From Antedon mediterranea (taxonomy: Eukaryota > Echinodermata > Crinoidea > Comatulida > Antedonidae): a DNA stretch of 64,000 bases. How positions within the stretch are numbered: the stretch's first letter is position 1; each line of letters opens with the position of its first letter. The DNA lies in contig NC_092670.1 of NCBI RefSeq assembly GCF_964355755.1, positions 16,863,201-16,927,200 of the forward strand, written 5' to 3'. Below are positions 12,501-33,075 of the stretch, piece after piece. Made by a program: the position numbers and the translations under genes. The notes under the pieces were generated by a model, which saw only the letters and a program-made list of their open reading frames with translations, was not told the DNA's origin and did not search any database.

Positions 12501-15500
12501 AAATTACATATAATAAATTTGACTCTTTTGTTTGATGGATACAGTAGAACCTAAATTAAAAAGAGACTTTTGAGGACAACAAAGTGTCTCATTAATGGGG
12601 TGTCTCATTAATAGGGGTGTCTCATTAATGGGGTGTCTCATTAATAGGGGTGTCCCATTAATAGGGGTGTCCCATTAATAGGGGTGTCCCATTAATAGGG
12701 GTGTCCCATTAATAGGGGTGTCCCATTAATGGGGTGTCCCATTAATAGGGGTGTCTCATTAATAGGGGTGTCCCATTAATAGGGGTGTCCCATTAATAGG
12801 GGTGTCCCATTAATAGGGGTGTCCCATTAATAGGGGTGTCCCATTAATAGGGGTGTCTCATTAATAGGGGTGTCTCATTAATAGGGGTGTCCCATTAATA
12901 GGGGTGTCTCATTAATAGGGGTGTCTCATTAATAGGGGTGTCCCATTAATAGGGGTGTCTCATTAATAGGGGTGTCTCATTAATAGGGGTGTCTCATTAA
13001 TAGGGGTGTCTCATTAATAGGGGTGTCTCATTAATAGGGGTGTCTCATTAATAGGGGTGTCCCATTAATAGGGGTGTCCCATTAATAGGGGTGTCTCATT
13101 AATAGGGGTGTCTCATTAATAGGGGTGTCTCATTAATAGGGGTGTCCCATTAATAGGGGTGTCCCATTAATAGGGGTGTCCCATTAATAGGGGTGTCCCA
13201 TTAATGGGGGTGTCCCATTAATGGGGGTGTCCCATTAATAGGGGTGTCCCATTAATGGGGTGTCTCATTAATAGGGGTGTCTCATTAATAGGGGTGTCCC
13301 ATTAATAGGGGTGTCCCATTAATAGGGGTGTCCCATTAATAGGGGTGTCCCATTAATAGGGGTGTCTCATTAATAGGGGTGTCTCATTAATAGGGGTGTC
13401 TCATTAATAGGGGTGTCCCATTAATAGGGGTGTCTCATTAATAGGGGTGTCTCATTAATAGGGGTGTCCCATTAATAGGGGTGTCCCATTAATAGGGGTG
13501 TCTCATTAATGGGGTGTCTCATTAATAGGGGTGTCTCATTAATAGGGGTGTCTCATTAATAGGGGTGTCTCATTAATAGGGGTGTCTCATTAATAGGGGT
13601 GTCCCATTAATAGGGGTGTCCCATTAATAGGGGTGTCCCATTAATAGGGGTGTCCCATTAATAGGGGTGTCCCATTAATAGGGGTGTCTCATTAATAGGG
13701 GTGTCTCTATAATAGGGGTGTCTCATTAATAGGGGTGTCCCATTAATAGGGGTGTCTCATTAATAGGGGTGTCCCATTAATAGGGGTGTCTCATTAATAG
13801 GGGTGTCCCATTAATGGGGGTGTCCCATTAATGGGGGTGTCCCATTAATGGGGTGTCTCATTAATAGGGGTGTCTCATTAATAGGGGTGTCCCATTAATA
13901 GGGGTGTCTCATTAATAGGGGTGTCTCATTAAAGGGGTGTCTCATTAATAGGGGTGTCTCATTAATAGGGGTGTCTCATTAATAGGGGTGTCTCATTAAT
14001 AGGGGTGTCCCATTAATAGGGGTGTCTCATTAATAGGGGTGTCTCATTAATAGGGGTGTCTCATTAATAGGGGTGTCTCATTAATAGGGGTGTCTCATTA
14101 ATAGGGGTGTCCCATTAATAGGGGTGTCCCATTAATAGGGGTGTCCCATTAATAGGGGTGTCCCATTAATAGGGGTGTCCCATTAATAGGGGTGTCCCAT
14201 TAATAGGGTGTCCCATTATTGGGGTGTCCCATTAATAGGGGTGTCCCATTAATAGGGGTGTCCCATTAATAGGGGTGTCTCATTAATAGGGGTGTCCCAT
14301 TAATAGGGTGTCCCATTAATGGGGTGTCCCATTAATAGGGGTGTCTCATTAATAGGGGTGTCCCATTAATAGGGGTGTCTCATTAATGGGGGTGTCCCAA
14401 TAATGGGGTGTCCCATTAATAGGGGTGTCTCATTAATAGGGGTGTCCCATTAATGGGGTGTCCCATTAATAGGGGTGTCTCATTAATAGGGGTGTCCCAT
14501 TAATAGGGGTGTCCAAATAATGGGGTGTCCCATTAATAGGGGTGTCTCATTAATAGGGGTGTCCCATTAATAGGGGTGTCCCATTAATAGGGGTGTCTCA
14601 TTAATAGGGGTGTCCCAATAATGGTGTGTCCCATTAATAGGGGTGTCCCATTAATAGGGGTGTCCCAATAATGGGGTGTCCCAAATGAGGTCTATTTTAT
14701 TCATTCATAAATGAATATTAAATACCTGACGGAAATCTGTAATTGTGTCCTGGTCTGTTTTATCAACTTCATCTAAAAATGTCATAATGCTCCTATAATA
14801 AAAAATTAATATAAAATTGGTATAAAATACTGTATTCTTGAATAAGCATTAACATTCTTAATCCCTGTCTACACTATCAAACTAGTTTGACAAAAAAGTG
14901 TAACGTAATCAAATATGGTGGTGATATTCCAAAATATGTCAGAGACATCATGTCAATAGAGTATCACGGTGCTGATCTCGCAATACCATGTGAAATCTCC
15001 TTGTCAGAACGCGATACTCTATAGGGCCACATGATCAAATTTTGTTGTCACATGAAGTTTGATAGTTTAGACAGAGCTTTAAACACAATAAAGATAAATG
15101 TGAATGATAACTATAAAATTCACCTAAGTTTGTCCTCTGTTAATAAAGCATTCTTAGTTGCTTTTGCCTTTGTAGGTTGTTTATCACTTTGTTTGGGTTT
15201 ATGATCTGTAAAATCTTGAAGATTTTCCGCAGAGAGGTAAACATCTTGATCCCGGGGGTAAAGACTTGACCCTTCTTCTTGACCTTTATCATTATCTTCA
15301 TTATCATCCTGGTTTTCATTTAGATCATCTTTATCAAATATATCCACTGCCAAAAAAAAAAGAAGAGAATTAAACACATCACATTATTACTAATATCCTT
15401 TTTATTTTAGTAATCCAACCTGTATATTTAACATTTAATTTGTGAATGCTTTGGGACAATCTGCTGATTGTTAAAAGCAGTATAAAATCCACTAATTTTT

Positions 15501-18500
15501 TTAATTACTATGTGTACCAGTTCACACACATATTGAGACACTGTCATGTAATTGGCTGCCGGTGATGATGGGACCCTTAGAAGAGAATGTCAGATAAGAA
15601 TGTTATTGAAAAAGGTGTAACATCTAAGTCCACAGCGCTCTGATCTTCTAGAGCGCTATATAAATGTCGCATTATATATATATTAAATAATCTAAAAATG
15701 CCAACTTCATGTCAATGGCTACCAGATGTCTCTACAGTATATGTAGACGGTTACTTGAACCAGTCCCAATATACTTACACCATGCAGGCCCTTTTTTCTT
15801 TTCAGGTTCTTCCCTGGGGGTCTGGCCACTCACTGGTTCCTCTAAAAGCTTCAATGTATCTAGGAGGTCTGTCAAGGTGGTTTTAGTCTTTGCTTCACTA
15901 CCAGCATCTGTCTCTGCAGCACTTTGGTTTGTGGTTCGTGTTCGATGCGTTGTCGATTCCTGCAAACAAAAATGTATAATGCATCTGTCACCACCCAAAA
16001 ATAAACAATGGTTAACAGTTTAACAGAATAAACTAAATATTCTTGAAATAAATAAAAATTAATGAAATATAAAAATATATTCTTACCTCAAATATCTCAT
16101 CAACATGCCTCCCCACACTACTGGCTGTTGCTGGATGAGCGACGCTATCAGAATTATCCTGTGGAACCCCATCCTGCTTTGAGGCAGCGTTGGCAGCAGC
16201 TGTTCGAGCTTTTGATGATCTACCACTTGTACTTGATACGCGAGAACGCGATTTACCAACCGGAGTTTTAGATAACTTTCCAGTTGTTTGTAAAAACTTG
16301 ATTTCATCTTCAGCCATTTGCTTGATCTCATCTTGCTTTTGTTGCCTTTTCTTCTGAAGTTCCTGAGAGAAAAGAAAATATAAATAGATAGCATAGACTT
16401 AAGCTCTGTCTACACTATCAAACTTTGTGTCAAAAAAATGATGTCATAACACCATATTTATTATTATTATTATTATTATTATTTATTGCCAAAAACCAGT
16501 TACAAACAAACAAAACACAGAAACTAAGGGAGTAGGCAGGAACCTAAAAGTGAACCTAATCACTATAACAAGAGTTCAGGTTCCGTACTCCCAAAGTAAC
16601 AACAATGATATAAAATAAACTATATAAAAATATTTAATTTAAGCATATCACTACCATATTTGGGCACATCAAACTAGTTTGATAATGTAGACAAAGCTTT
16701 ACAGATTGACTAAAATGGTGAAAGATTTAAAAAACCAAGAAATTAGCTTTTTAGTTGAAATATCAAGTACGAAACATATCTCTAATTATGTACATGTAGA
16801 TATTTACTTTGATTGCCTCTTGCCTTGCCATTCTAGCCTTCTCATCTCGTCGTCTCTGCTTGGCAAACTCTGCCCTCTGTTGTTCTTCCTTTGAGTTTCG
16901 TTCTTGCAACATTGCTTGTTCTCGTTGCTGTTTCTTCTGGCCTAGCAAATGTCTGATCTCGTCCGATCCAGACTTCTTGCTCTGCCGATGTTCTCGGTAC
17001 CACCTTTGTATACGACTGGCTGCATTGTTTACCGTTAAAATGTACTCCTCGGCAACATCTTTATTAACAGGTGTAGGAGATCTAATAACCGAGCTGGACG
17101 TCGACATTGATGATACCTTAGCCGCATCTCTTTTACTGTCCCCTCGCGGACTAACTTGTAACAAGTTCTGAGAGGTCTTTACTGGACTAGGAGACCTTCT
17201 TGGCCCGTTCTGGTGATTTTTACTCTGTGACAAAGGATTCTGATTGGAGTTTTTCAAGTTGGTTTGTGAATCTCTTAAAATGTTTGTTGTTGTAGTGAAA
17301 GTGGCAGCCATTTTTGCGGGGTGCCGATGTTCAGAATTCACATGGCTGTTCAGTTGTTGAGGCATGTCATAACGATCAGTGTTTAATTGAAGTGAATCAA
17401 CAGTGCTGCTACTTCTTGCGCTGGACGGTATCTGAAATGCCCTAGCAGATGGCTGCATATAAAGAATAAACAGATTACTTCTCTGAGTTTTATTATGCAA
17501 ATTATGTTGCCTGTCAAGTTTTATAAATTTTTTGATATTGAAACAAACAATTTTTAGAATTATCCTAACCAAAAATGTTTTATTCTATTCTATACAACTT
17601 CTTTGGGTGTACGGTTGCCACGTAAAAATACAAATCTATTTTACTAGAGCTGTCAAAACACTCAGATAATACCAAAATAAAAAGCATGTTTTGATAGAGC
17701 ACACACCACCAACTTACCAAGTTATCCGACATCTTTTTATTACCAGATTTGCCCATCTTTCTTGGCTTTTGAATGACAGGTTTATGACTTGAATTAAACA
17801 GTTCCAGGAAATCATCATTGCTGAAGTAAAACAAAGATATTACGGTCAAATTTTCTTTTCATTTGATTGGTTGATTTTGTATCATGTGACATTTTACCAA
17901 TTACACAGGCATGTTTTTTGTAATTGCGATTTTTGTGCGATGTGTGATAGGCTTACAAACAATACATGACCACTGAGGTAAAGTTCTCTCATGGCTAGAA
18001 TCTAAAGCTATTTTGCATGGTTTAGCCTTAAAATTACGGAAGTGGTAATAAATTTATTAATTAAATGTGTTATAAAACTAATACTAAATGATTTGTTTTT
18101 ATTTAATGAAGACAATATTCTCATTAGTTGAAAACCTGACTCAATTACTGTTTTATTAAACTCACACAGTAAACTTTTAAACTCATAAAAATGTATTAAT
18201 CATATACTATTGGTAAGTTAGCTTAAGTTTATGTTTTACCTGTTTGCTACCCGTGACTTTACCAAAGTTGTTCCTCCACTATTCAAATGACTGGAGTTGC
18301 TACGATGACTTGATAATTCATAGTTATTGCTTGTTGCTGTAAATGACAAATATTATTGAAATTAGGAGGAATTAAACATACTGGATGTTATTAGGAAAAA
18401 CAAATTTGTCTTTTATAAACTATTTTTTTTTGCTGTTTACCTCTTTTATGTTTTGGTCGTGCTCCACCCGGAATATTTGATCCATCGATAAAGCCATTGC

Positions 18501-18702
18501 TGAGGCTGGATTTCTTATCTCCACCTGCTTTTAGTCGGTCATCTGAGTGTCGTCTTCCAGTAGTACTTGATCTGCTACTGGATCCAGGCTCACTCCCATC
18601 CTCTCTGCTTGATCGTGGTCTTGTACGACCAGCTGAGCTAGGCCTACTAGTAGGTCTTTTCTTTTGAGATGCAATCTGCGATCCTGTTAAGCTGAGATCC
18701 AT
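6564..18702 (-). CDS. CEP131: CEP131 (AZI1) centrosomal/centriolar-satellite protein, 19 coding exons
   Basis: Centriolar-satellite and ciliogenesis protein. Exons, 5' to 3' on the minus strand: 18441-18702, 18240-18336, 17718-17820, 16808-17452, 16087-16362, 15779-15959, 15124-15346, 14726-14792, 12274-12453, 12052-12177, 11225-11331, 10610-10706, 9968-10185, 9215-9440, 8936-9010, 8306-8454, 7744-7915, 7226-7422, 6564-6708. All phases join, giving 1181 aa (human about 1083). Conserved landmarks: MDLSLTG at the start, NDDFLELF, FQIPSSARSSSTVDS, the IQ motif AASRIQRWYREH, LLDTLKLLE, LTEDKLRSIMTFLDEVD, REKWIDEKTKKIK, LEPEIQNLIAKHKSEV, HEAELLQSEERA, REHVRQDRDKEIELVIQRL, VIRQEFADRL, KRADHLESLLEQQRKQ. 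The C-terminal two-thirds is coiled coil. The start ATG follows an in-frame TGA upstream, but a 5' exon spliced in just before it cannot be excluded. Orthology is near certain; individual boundaries are inferred. Confidence 0.95.
6712..7105. repeat. Tandem duplication (about 210 bp x2) in the last CEP131 intron
   Basis: The stretch from AATAAAATTAGGTAAA (about 6714) through AGGGCCGACATATT, ACTAAAGAAGGTATG and GTCAGTCACATACCCATC is repeated from about 6922 to 7105 with roughly 10-15% divergence and small indels. The first copy begins immediately next to the acceptor of the last CEP131 exon (exon edge 6708). Confidence 0.8.
9505..9700 (+). repeat. tRNA-derived SINE-like repeat
   Basis: GTAGCTTGGTGGTTAATG resembles a tRNA A-box. 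Downstream, CTTAAGCCTCAAATGAGACT is shared with a partial copy at about 10870-10920 (CCTAAGCCTCAAATGAGACT). A B-box is weak (GGGTTGTAACTTA). It lies in a CEP131 intron. Confidence 0.4.
9745..9817 (+). tRNA. tRNA-like sequence, anticodon CTC (Glu), probably a pseudogene or SINE head
   Basis: A cloverleaf can be drawn by hand. The acceptor stem GCTCCAG pairs with TTGGGGC (7 pairs including G-T). The D arm is GTCTAATGGCTAGGAC. The anticodon stem TCTGC/GCAGA is perfect around loop CCCTCAA (anticodon CTC at 9778-9780). The T loop is TTCGAAT. Oddities: position 33 is C instead of the nearly universal T, and the T stem has a C-C mismatch. It lies antisense in a CEP131 intron next to a SINE-like repeat. 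A covariance-model scan would decide between a gene and a relic. Confidence 0.5.
10956..11148. mobile_element. MITE with 16-bp perfect TIRs (CAGGCCTTGTCTTTTA)
   Basis: CAGGCCTTGTCTTTTA at the left end is matched exactly by TAAAAGACAAGGCCTG at the right end, 193 bp overall. There is no coding capacity. It sits in a CEP131 intron. A possible 3-bp GTA duplication flanks it. Confidence 0.75.
11391..11737. mobile_element. MITE with about 20-bp TIRs (TTAAAGATATATTGTCCCCC)
   Basis: The left end TTAAAGATATATTGTCCCCC and the right end GGGGGACAATACATCTTTAA are complementary with one mismatch. The interior is A/T-homopolymer rich and non-coding. It sits in a CEP131 intron. Confidence 0.75.
11901..12031. 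mobile_element. MITE-1 copy (AAGCTCTGTCTACACTATCA ends)
   Basis: Both ends carry AAGCTCTGTCTACACTATCA in inverted orientation. The interior reads TATATGGACATGATCATCAC and CATATTTGAGAACATCACAC. TA flanks both sides (cTA|AAGCTC...GAGCTT|TAt), consistent with TA target duplication. It is one of nine copies in this window, immediately downstream of a CEP131 exon. Confidence 0.85.
12540..14690 (+). repeat. Minisatellite, 17-bp unit (GGGGTGTCYCATTAATA), about 120 copies
   Basis: A near-uninterrupted array runs from about 12585 to 14684. The unit is 17 bp, GGGGTGTCCCATTAATA, with a frequent C/T alternative (TCCC or TCTC) and occasional 15-16 bp units (GGGGTGTCCCATTAAT). The array is preceded by ACAGTAGAACCTAAATT and followed by GAGGTCTATTTTATTC. 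These look like the ends of a CAGTAGA-type transposon, so the array appears to have grown inside one. It fills most of the CEP131 intron between exons 14726-14792 and 12274-12453. Confidence 0.95.
14863..15081. mobile_element. MITE-1 copy with an internal insertion
   Basis: The ends match MITE-1 (CTGTCTACACTATCAAACTA ... GTTTAGACAGAGCTTT). At 219 bp it is about 90 bp longer than the basic element, because it holds a segment with its own inverted arms (ATAGAGTATC ... GATACTCTAT). It lies in a CEP131 intron. Confidence 0.7.
16401..16699. mobile_element. MITE-1 copy split by a nested insertion
   Basis: AAGCTCTGTCTACACTATCA starts at 16401, and the inverted end TTTGATAATGTAGACAAAGC closes at 16699. 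Between about 16459 and 16640 lies an unrelated insertion that starts with (TTA)n (16459-16491) followed by unique sequence. This looks like a short retroposon that landed inside the MITE. Confidence 0.7.
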
Positions 18703-20632
18703 TACATTGCTCACGTTCCTTCAATAAAGTAACAAATATCATCAAATAATACTATATTATTTACTCAATTTATTATATTTATTCAATTAGCATACTACTA
18801 CTAGGCTGCCTATAGGCCTAGGCTAAACATTACAAATAAAAATAGATTTGCAAATTTGCAGTCTATTACTACCCTACTACTACTTACTACTACTACTACT
18901 AGGCCTAGCTAGGCTAAAACCATCAGTGATTAATTTACAGTATATTCATGTATACATGGGGGTAAAAAATAATTATTTATTTTAACCTCCATGCTATTGT
19001 TGGTAACGTTTAAAATTGGCGCTCTGTATCGCAACCGATTTCAAACGCGACCGATTTCATCTTTCACCGCCGAACCAGCCCAGCAGCTGATGGTCCTGCC
19101 TTCCTTTTTTTCCTGCTCGCTCAAACGCAACCATGGTGGTTGGCCTAGCCTCTATCTAGACTACTAAGAGAGCCCTGGCTTACTTTAACTTACTAGGCTT
19201 ACGTTGCGTTGTTATATATTTTTGTTTGTATTTTGATTTAAAGACATTACATTATTAAAACATACCTATTCCCCTAAAAGATTGAATAACCTGCACATTT
19301 CGGCGGCGCGACACACAAACATCACTTCGAAAAAAAGATCAGCAGAGCAGAGCATTTAATGCATAGATTGTATCCGTTACAGATACAAACATATTTTTTT
19401 TTTTAATGTGTTTCTCATTTCAGATGTCTTATTTTGCAATCACATAAGTTGAAAAAACTACAAACACCAACGTAATACAAACATGTATAATAAGCACATT
19501 AAAAGAGTTATTAAATGATTCTTTAAATAAATATTTTATGGTGCAAAGTTATGTGACATTACAGAGGATCCTTCCTTGCAACAAGGGAAGAAATTTTTGT
19601 TCGCCGTTGCTAAAGATACGGTACCGTATCCATGCTTTTAAAAACTAAAGATACGGTAATTATAGAGGGCGCTTCCGTTTGCTAAAAGTACGGTAAAATT
19701 GCATTCCTAAAACTCGTACCTAAATATAAAACTCGTTCCTAAATATAAAACTCCTTCCTAAATATTAAACTCCTTCCTAAATATTAAAAACCTAACCCTC
19801 TAAATAATCTCTCTTAAATTAAAAACTAAAAAAAAAAAAAAAAAAAAAAGACGTCAAGAAGAGTATCGAACCCCCAACCCCTTAAGCCAAAGCCTCATCA
19901 CATGCCCACTAGGCTACACAGCTGGCTTGCAGAAAACCAATGCAATAACCTATTTGATTAACATCCACATTACATAGCGCCCTCTATAATTACCGTACCT
20001 TTAGTTTTTAAAAGTATGGATACGGTACCGTATCTTTAGACATAACGATTTTTGTTTGCTTATTATGTCAGTTTAGGTTCATTTAGTGCGTGTAAAATGA
20101 AGAAATGAATAAATCAAGACACATAATGGCCAGCAATAAGCAAATGAGGCAAAATGTTTGTGATTTTTTTATTAATAATATGACATCAATTCTCTTCTTT
20201 CTTAAAAAATGAATTGACCCAAATTGACCTGAGGTTAATGATATCCCATAATGACATAGGCTGGGTTCACTATATCAATACGCAACAACAACTAGGTCTC
20301 GTAGTGTAATTTCATATAAATCTGTGGCAAATTTTGTTTCATTCTTATTTATGATAAATTATCTTTCAATTTAAATGTATTTATGGTTTAGACTTGAATA
20401 CAACATCCAAAAGCTAACAAGTGTTTAAAAAATAATGATTATTTTGGCGGAATCATAAACAAATCACAGTGTGTAAACTGCCATTTACAGCAAAATCTCC
20501 AATTTGTATGTTGTGAGAGAAGCGTTTTGTTATAAATAACAATCATATTCGTTGTTTTATTAAAGCAAATTTATTGAATTCTATCTTCTCTTTTATAAAG
20601 CTATGTATATATTTTGAAATTTACATGGCATA
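18703..20632. promoter_or_regulatory. Divergent intergenic region between CEP131 and CNOT3
   Basis: The two genes are transcribed away from each other across about 1.9 kb, so both promoters should lie here. A relatively CpG-rich patch at 19010-19150 (AACCGATTTCAAACGCGACC, TTTCACCGCCGAACC) is the best candidate for the CEP131 core promoter. No clear TATA box is seen. The CNOT3-proximal half carries an inverted-repeat element (19606-20040). Transcription start sites cannot be placed from sequence alone. Confidence 0.45.
19606..20040. mobile_element. Inverted-repeat element (about 65-bp TIRs) with SINE-like interior
   Basis: The left arm (19606-19672) contains TAAAGATACGGTACCGTATC, AAAACTAAAGATACGGTAAT and TATAGAGGGCGC. 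The right arm (19975-20040) is its reverse complement. Inside are four steps of a 20-bp motif (CCTAAATATAAAACTC, 19715-19790), an A run (about 19829-19849), and an inverted tRNA-like segment whose minus strand carries TAGCCTAGTGGG (A-box-like) and GGGTTCGATAC (B-box-like). The arms are non-coding. Confidence 0.75.
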
Positions 20633-30061
<9,429 letters not shown>

Positions 30062-30437
30062 TAGAGACATTACGCAATCACTTTGACAGCCACCATTTCC
30101 GGGGTTTTGGCTGAAACAACCAGTTTGAAAAGGAACATTGTGTTTTAAGGAGAAAAGAAATTTTAATGGTCACAGATCATGTCGTCAAAAGATTTACACT
30201 CATTTTATGGTTGAAGTCGTCATGTCATGACTGATGTCAGAGTTCATATCATGAATGATTTCATATGTCATATTTTGGATGACATGATAAAATGTCATGC
30301 ACGATATTACATGTGATACCATATATGGTATGTGATGTCATTCATGATGTCATTGAAACGTAAGATGAATGACATACTGGTGATGTCATTCGTTATATGT
30401 TGGATAGTTCCATTATTTATAATGGGTATTATATTAT

Positions 30438-30443
30438 AATAAA
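30438..30443 (+). terminator. CNOT3 poly(A) signal AATAAA
   Basis: AATAAA lies 377 bp after the CNOT3 stop, followed by the GT-rich TTGTTGTACTCGG stretch expected of a cleavage region. It is the first good hexamer downstream of the stop. Confidence 0.65.
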
Positions 30444-31106
30444 CTATGCTATGTAAAAACTTGTTGTACTCGGTTTATTAACATTTTTTGTTTCAAACGT
30501 TTGTTTTTTTAAGAAAAAAAAACATTTTAAAAATGTTTTTTCTTTTATTTTCTAGAAAATAAAACGTTTTAAAAAATTAGAAAAATTATTAAAATCGCAG
30601 CTGGATTTTAACTGAAATTAAACTGTTTAGATACGCTGTTGTTCACCTCATGTTTACTGAAGTGCAATTGGGAGGGGGGACCATGGGAGGGTTATGGGCT
30701 ACCTAAAAGCAGGGTGTAATAAAGGGGAAGAGGTGTAGGAGAAATTATCTAATAATATAAATTGCTCTTATAAATGACTACAATAATTAAAATTAGCATT
30801 GTTAATTTTTGCCATAATACAGTAATTTATTTTTTGTATTTAATTTCTGTTTGTTTAAATATTATGGTTTATTTAATATACTTTTAACTTATATTTTAAA
30901 CACATGTTTTAAAAAATAAGTTAAATGCATGTCTCATACTATAATCTTAAATTGCATATAAGTGTTATTTTGACCAATATAGCTTTTTTTTTATAAACAT
31001 GATATGAGGTGAATATCAGTGTATTTGATCACTTTATTTTCAGTAAAAATTCAAAATTGTAAAATCTGGGTTTTTTGTCTTCTTTCTCTTTCATAATGAA
31101 TGTGTA

Positions 31107-31261
31107 AAGCTCTGTCTACACTATCAAACTTTATGTGACAAAAAAAATGTGGTGTGCGTATATGGACATGATGATGTCATATCACTAGCCTATTTGGGCA
31201 TATCACTACCATATTTGGGCACATCACACTTTTTTTGTCAAACTATTTTGATAGCGTAGAC
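31107..31261. mobile_element. MITE-1 copy
   Basis: Opens AAGCTCTGTCTACACTATCA, with interior TATATGGACATGATGATGTC and CATATTTGGGCACATCACAC. It closes with TCAAACTATTTTGATAGCGT. About 155 bp, preceded by TA. Confidence 0.85.
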
Positions 31262-33045
31262 TCTTACTGTTTTTACTTTTTTGAGACGAGTAGGGGTCAC
31301 AACACCACTGTCGTGTACAGATGACGGGGAGCAAGAATTGGCAGCACTGACATGACATGACCCATACAGGGGAGAGGTGTACTAGTGCCATGAGCAATGA
31401 TCGTTAGGATGGCGCTCAGGGCGGACGCAGGGGTGTTGCCCCAGTTGCCCCTTAATTTCATACTAAATGTTTTTTTCTGCCACTAAATTAAAATTTAGAT
31501 CCCATTTCATCATATTATATATTAACTGTTAACGTTATAGAAGTCCAGGGTTGGAAAAGACTATATTTATCTTTATTTCCCTACGTCCGTAATATTTGGG
31601 CGAATTTCCGTAATAATTACGGACGTTCCGAACTTTGAAAAAACAGTGTTTAATTGCTTCTTTCTTCATGAATTTTGGAAATTGTGGTTTTTATTTAGCA
31701 TTTATTTCAAAATAATACAATTTAACGTTTTGCTCAATATAGGCCTAGCTTCACATTTTTTTTCTAAATTGTTTTAATTATTAATTGATAATAATTAATT
31801 TGTATTAATTGATTTTAATTGCTAGAATTTATTACATTATCGGAAGTACCTTCGTCGGGGACCTCCTCTGCCTTAAGTTTTTTGCTTGTGTTTTACCGGC
31901 GGAAAAAACAGGCCTGATACGATCTGTTTGCTACTATGTAGCCCGATATAGAGTATCATTTCTATTTGTCGTGAATTTTACGCGCGAGAGTACATTTCCG
32001 GCCATCTGGGGGTGTCATTTAAGAAAAATTCCTCGCCACAGGCCCCACCATGGGGGGCCTGTGGCGCAAATACTCAGTACCTACGGCTCTCTGAGGAATC
32101 TTGGGCAACCCCCTTAAAATCATCCTGTGACCGCCCCCTGGCGCTATACAAATGGAAATTGTCTGTTAATTTCACCAATGTGGTGTTGAATAGTATGATT
32201 AACGTGTAATTCATCCATAAAGAAACATACACGCATCATGTTCCGATGACGCAGCATGTTCCGATGACGAGACAAATTCCTTGAACTTTCACACATATTT
32301 CGATCTACCGGTACATAACAATGTTTGAACATTATAATAGGCAAACACAGTAATAATACGTGTATAAAATTAAGATTTACACGACATCTAAATTATGTAA
32401 CACGTTCTATAGTAGGCCTATTATGAACATTATTCACGACTTGGAAAATTCTTTTATCTACAACTTAACTTAATTATTACCGAGTAACGTTTTATAGCTA
32501 CACAGTGTTTAGTTTATTGACGTATTGTATTAGAGTATTTTATTTAGAAAAAAAACAAAATATTCTTCCATCAGCAACAATGTTTTATTCAAAATAGAAA
32601 TGCATTTTTAGATTATCTAAGCCTCATATCGTACCATACAAAGAATTTTAAAAATAACTTGCACTCTTAGTGCGACGTGTTAGATGTTCCCTGCGGATCG
32701 TTACATTTTTAACATATATATATATATCGTAATATTGTTGTGAAGCGGGTTTTTTTGTTCACATTTTACATCTTTACAATGAATAAGAATGGACGGAAAA
32801 TACTAAACAGTATGACAGATTTGATTCGTTAAAATTATACGATTGCGAACTAATTAATGAAAAGGAACTATACAGCTGTTAAGGTTTAGTGTTTTCTACC
32901 TAGAGCCCGTGTAATCTGTGGTTACACACAGTGTATGTTATCTTTCTCCATATATGGTGTAATACATATATTGCAATTAGTTAATCCTGTTAAAAGCTAA
33001 AGAATAAAACTCGAAACTTTAAAAATACATAGATACATATCATAA

Positions 33046-33075
33046 CAGGGAAGAGTTGTAATCACTCTTCCCTGC
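33046..33075. repeat. Short perfect hairpin, first copy
   Basis: CAGGGAAGAGT, spacer TGTAATC, ACTCTTCCCTG. It is essentially the same hairpin as at 49553-49583, 16.5 kb away, in the intergenic region downstream of SLC10. Confidence 0.75.

Noticed and set aside
12585-14684. CRISPR-like or regulatory array
   Set aside because: Repeats are contiguous with no unique spacers, in an intron of an animal gene; a minisatellite.
19002-19007. RFX X-box in the CEP131 promoter (expected for a ciliary gene)
   Set aside because: GGTAAC gives one half-site, but no proper partner half-site (GTNRCC) is found at the right spacing; the GCAACCATGGTGGTTGG at about 19126 also does not fit.
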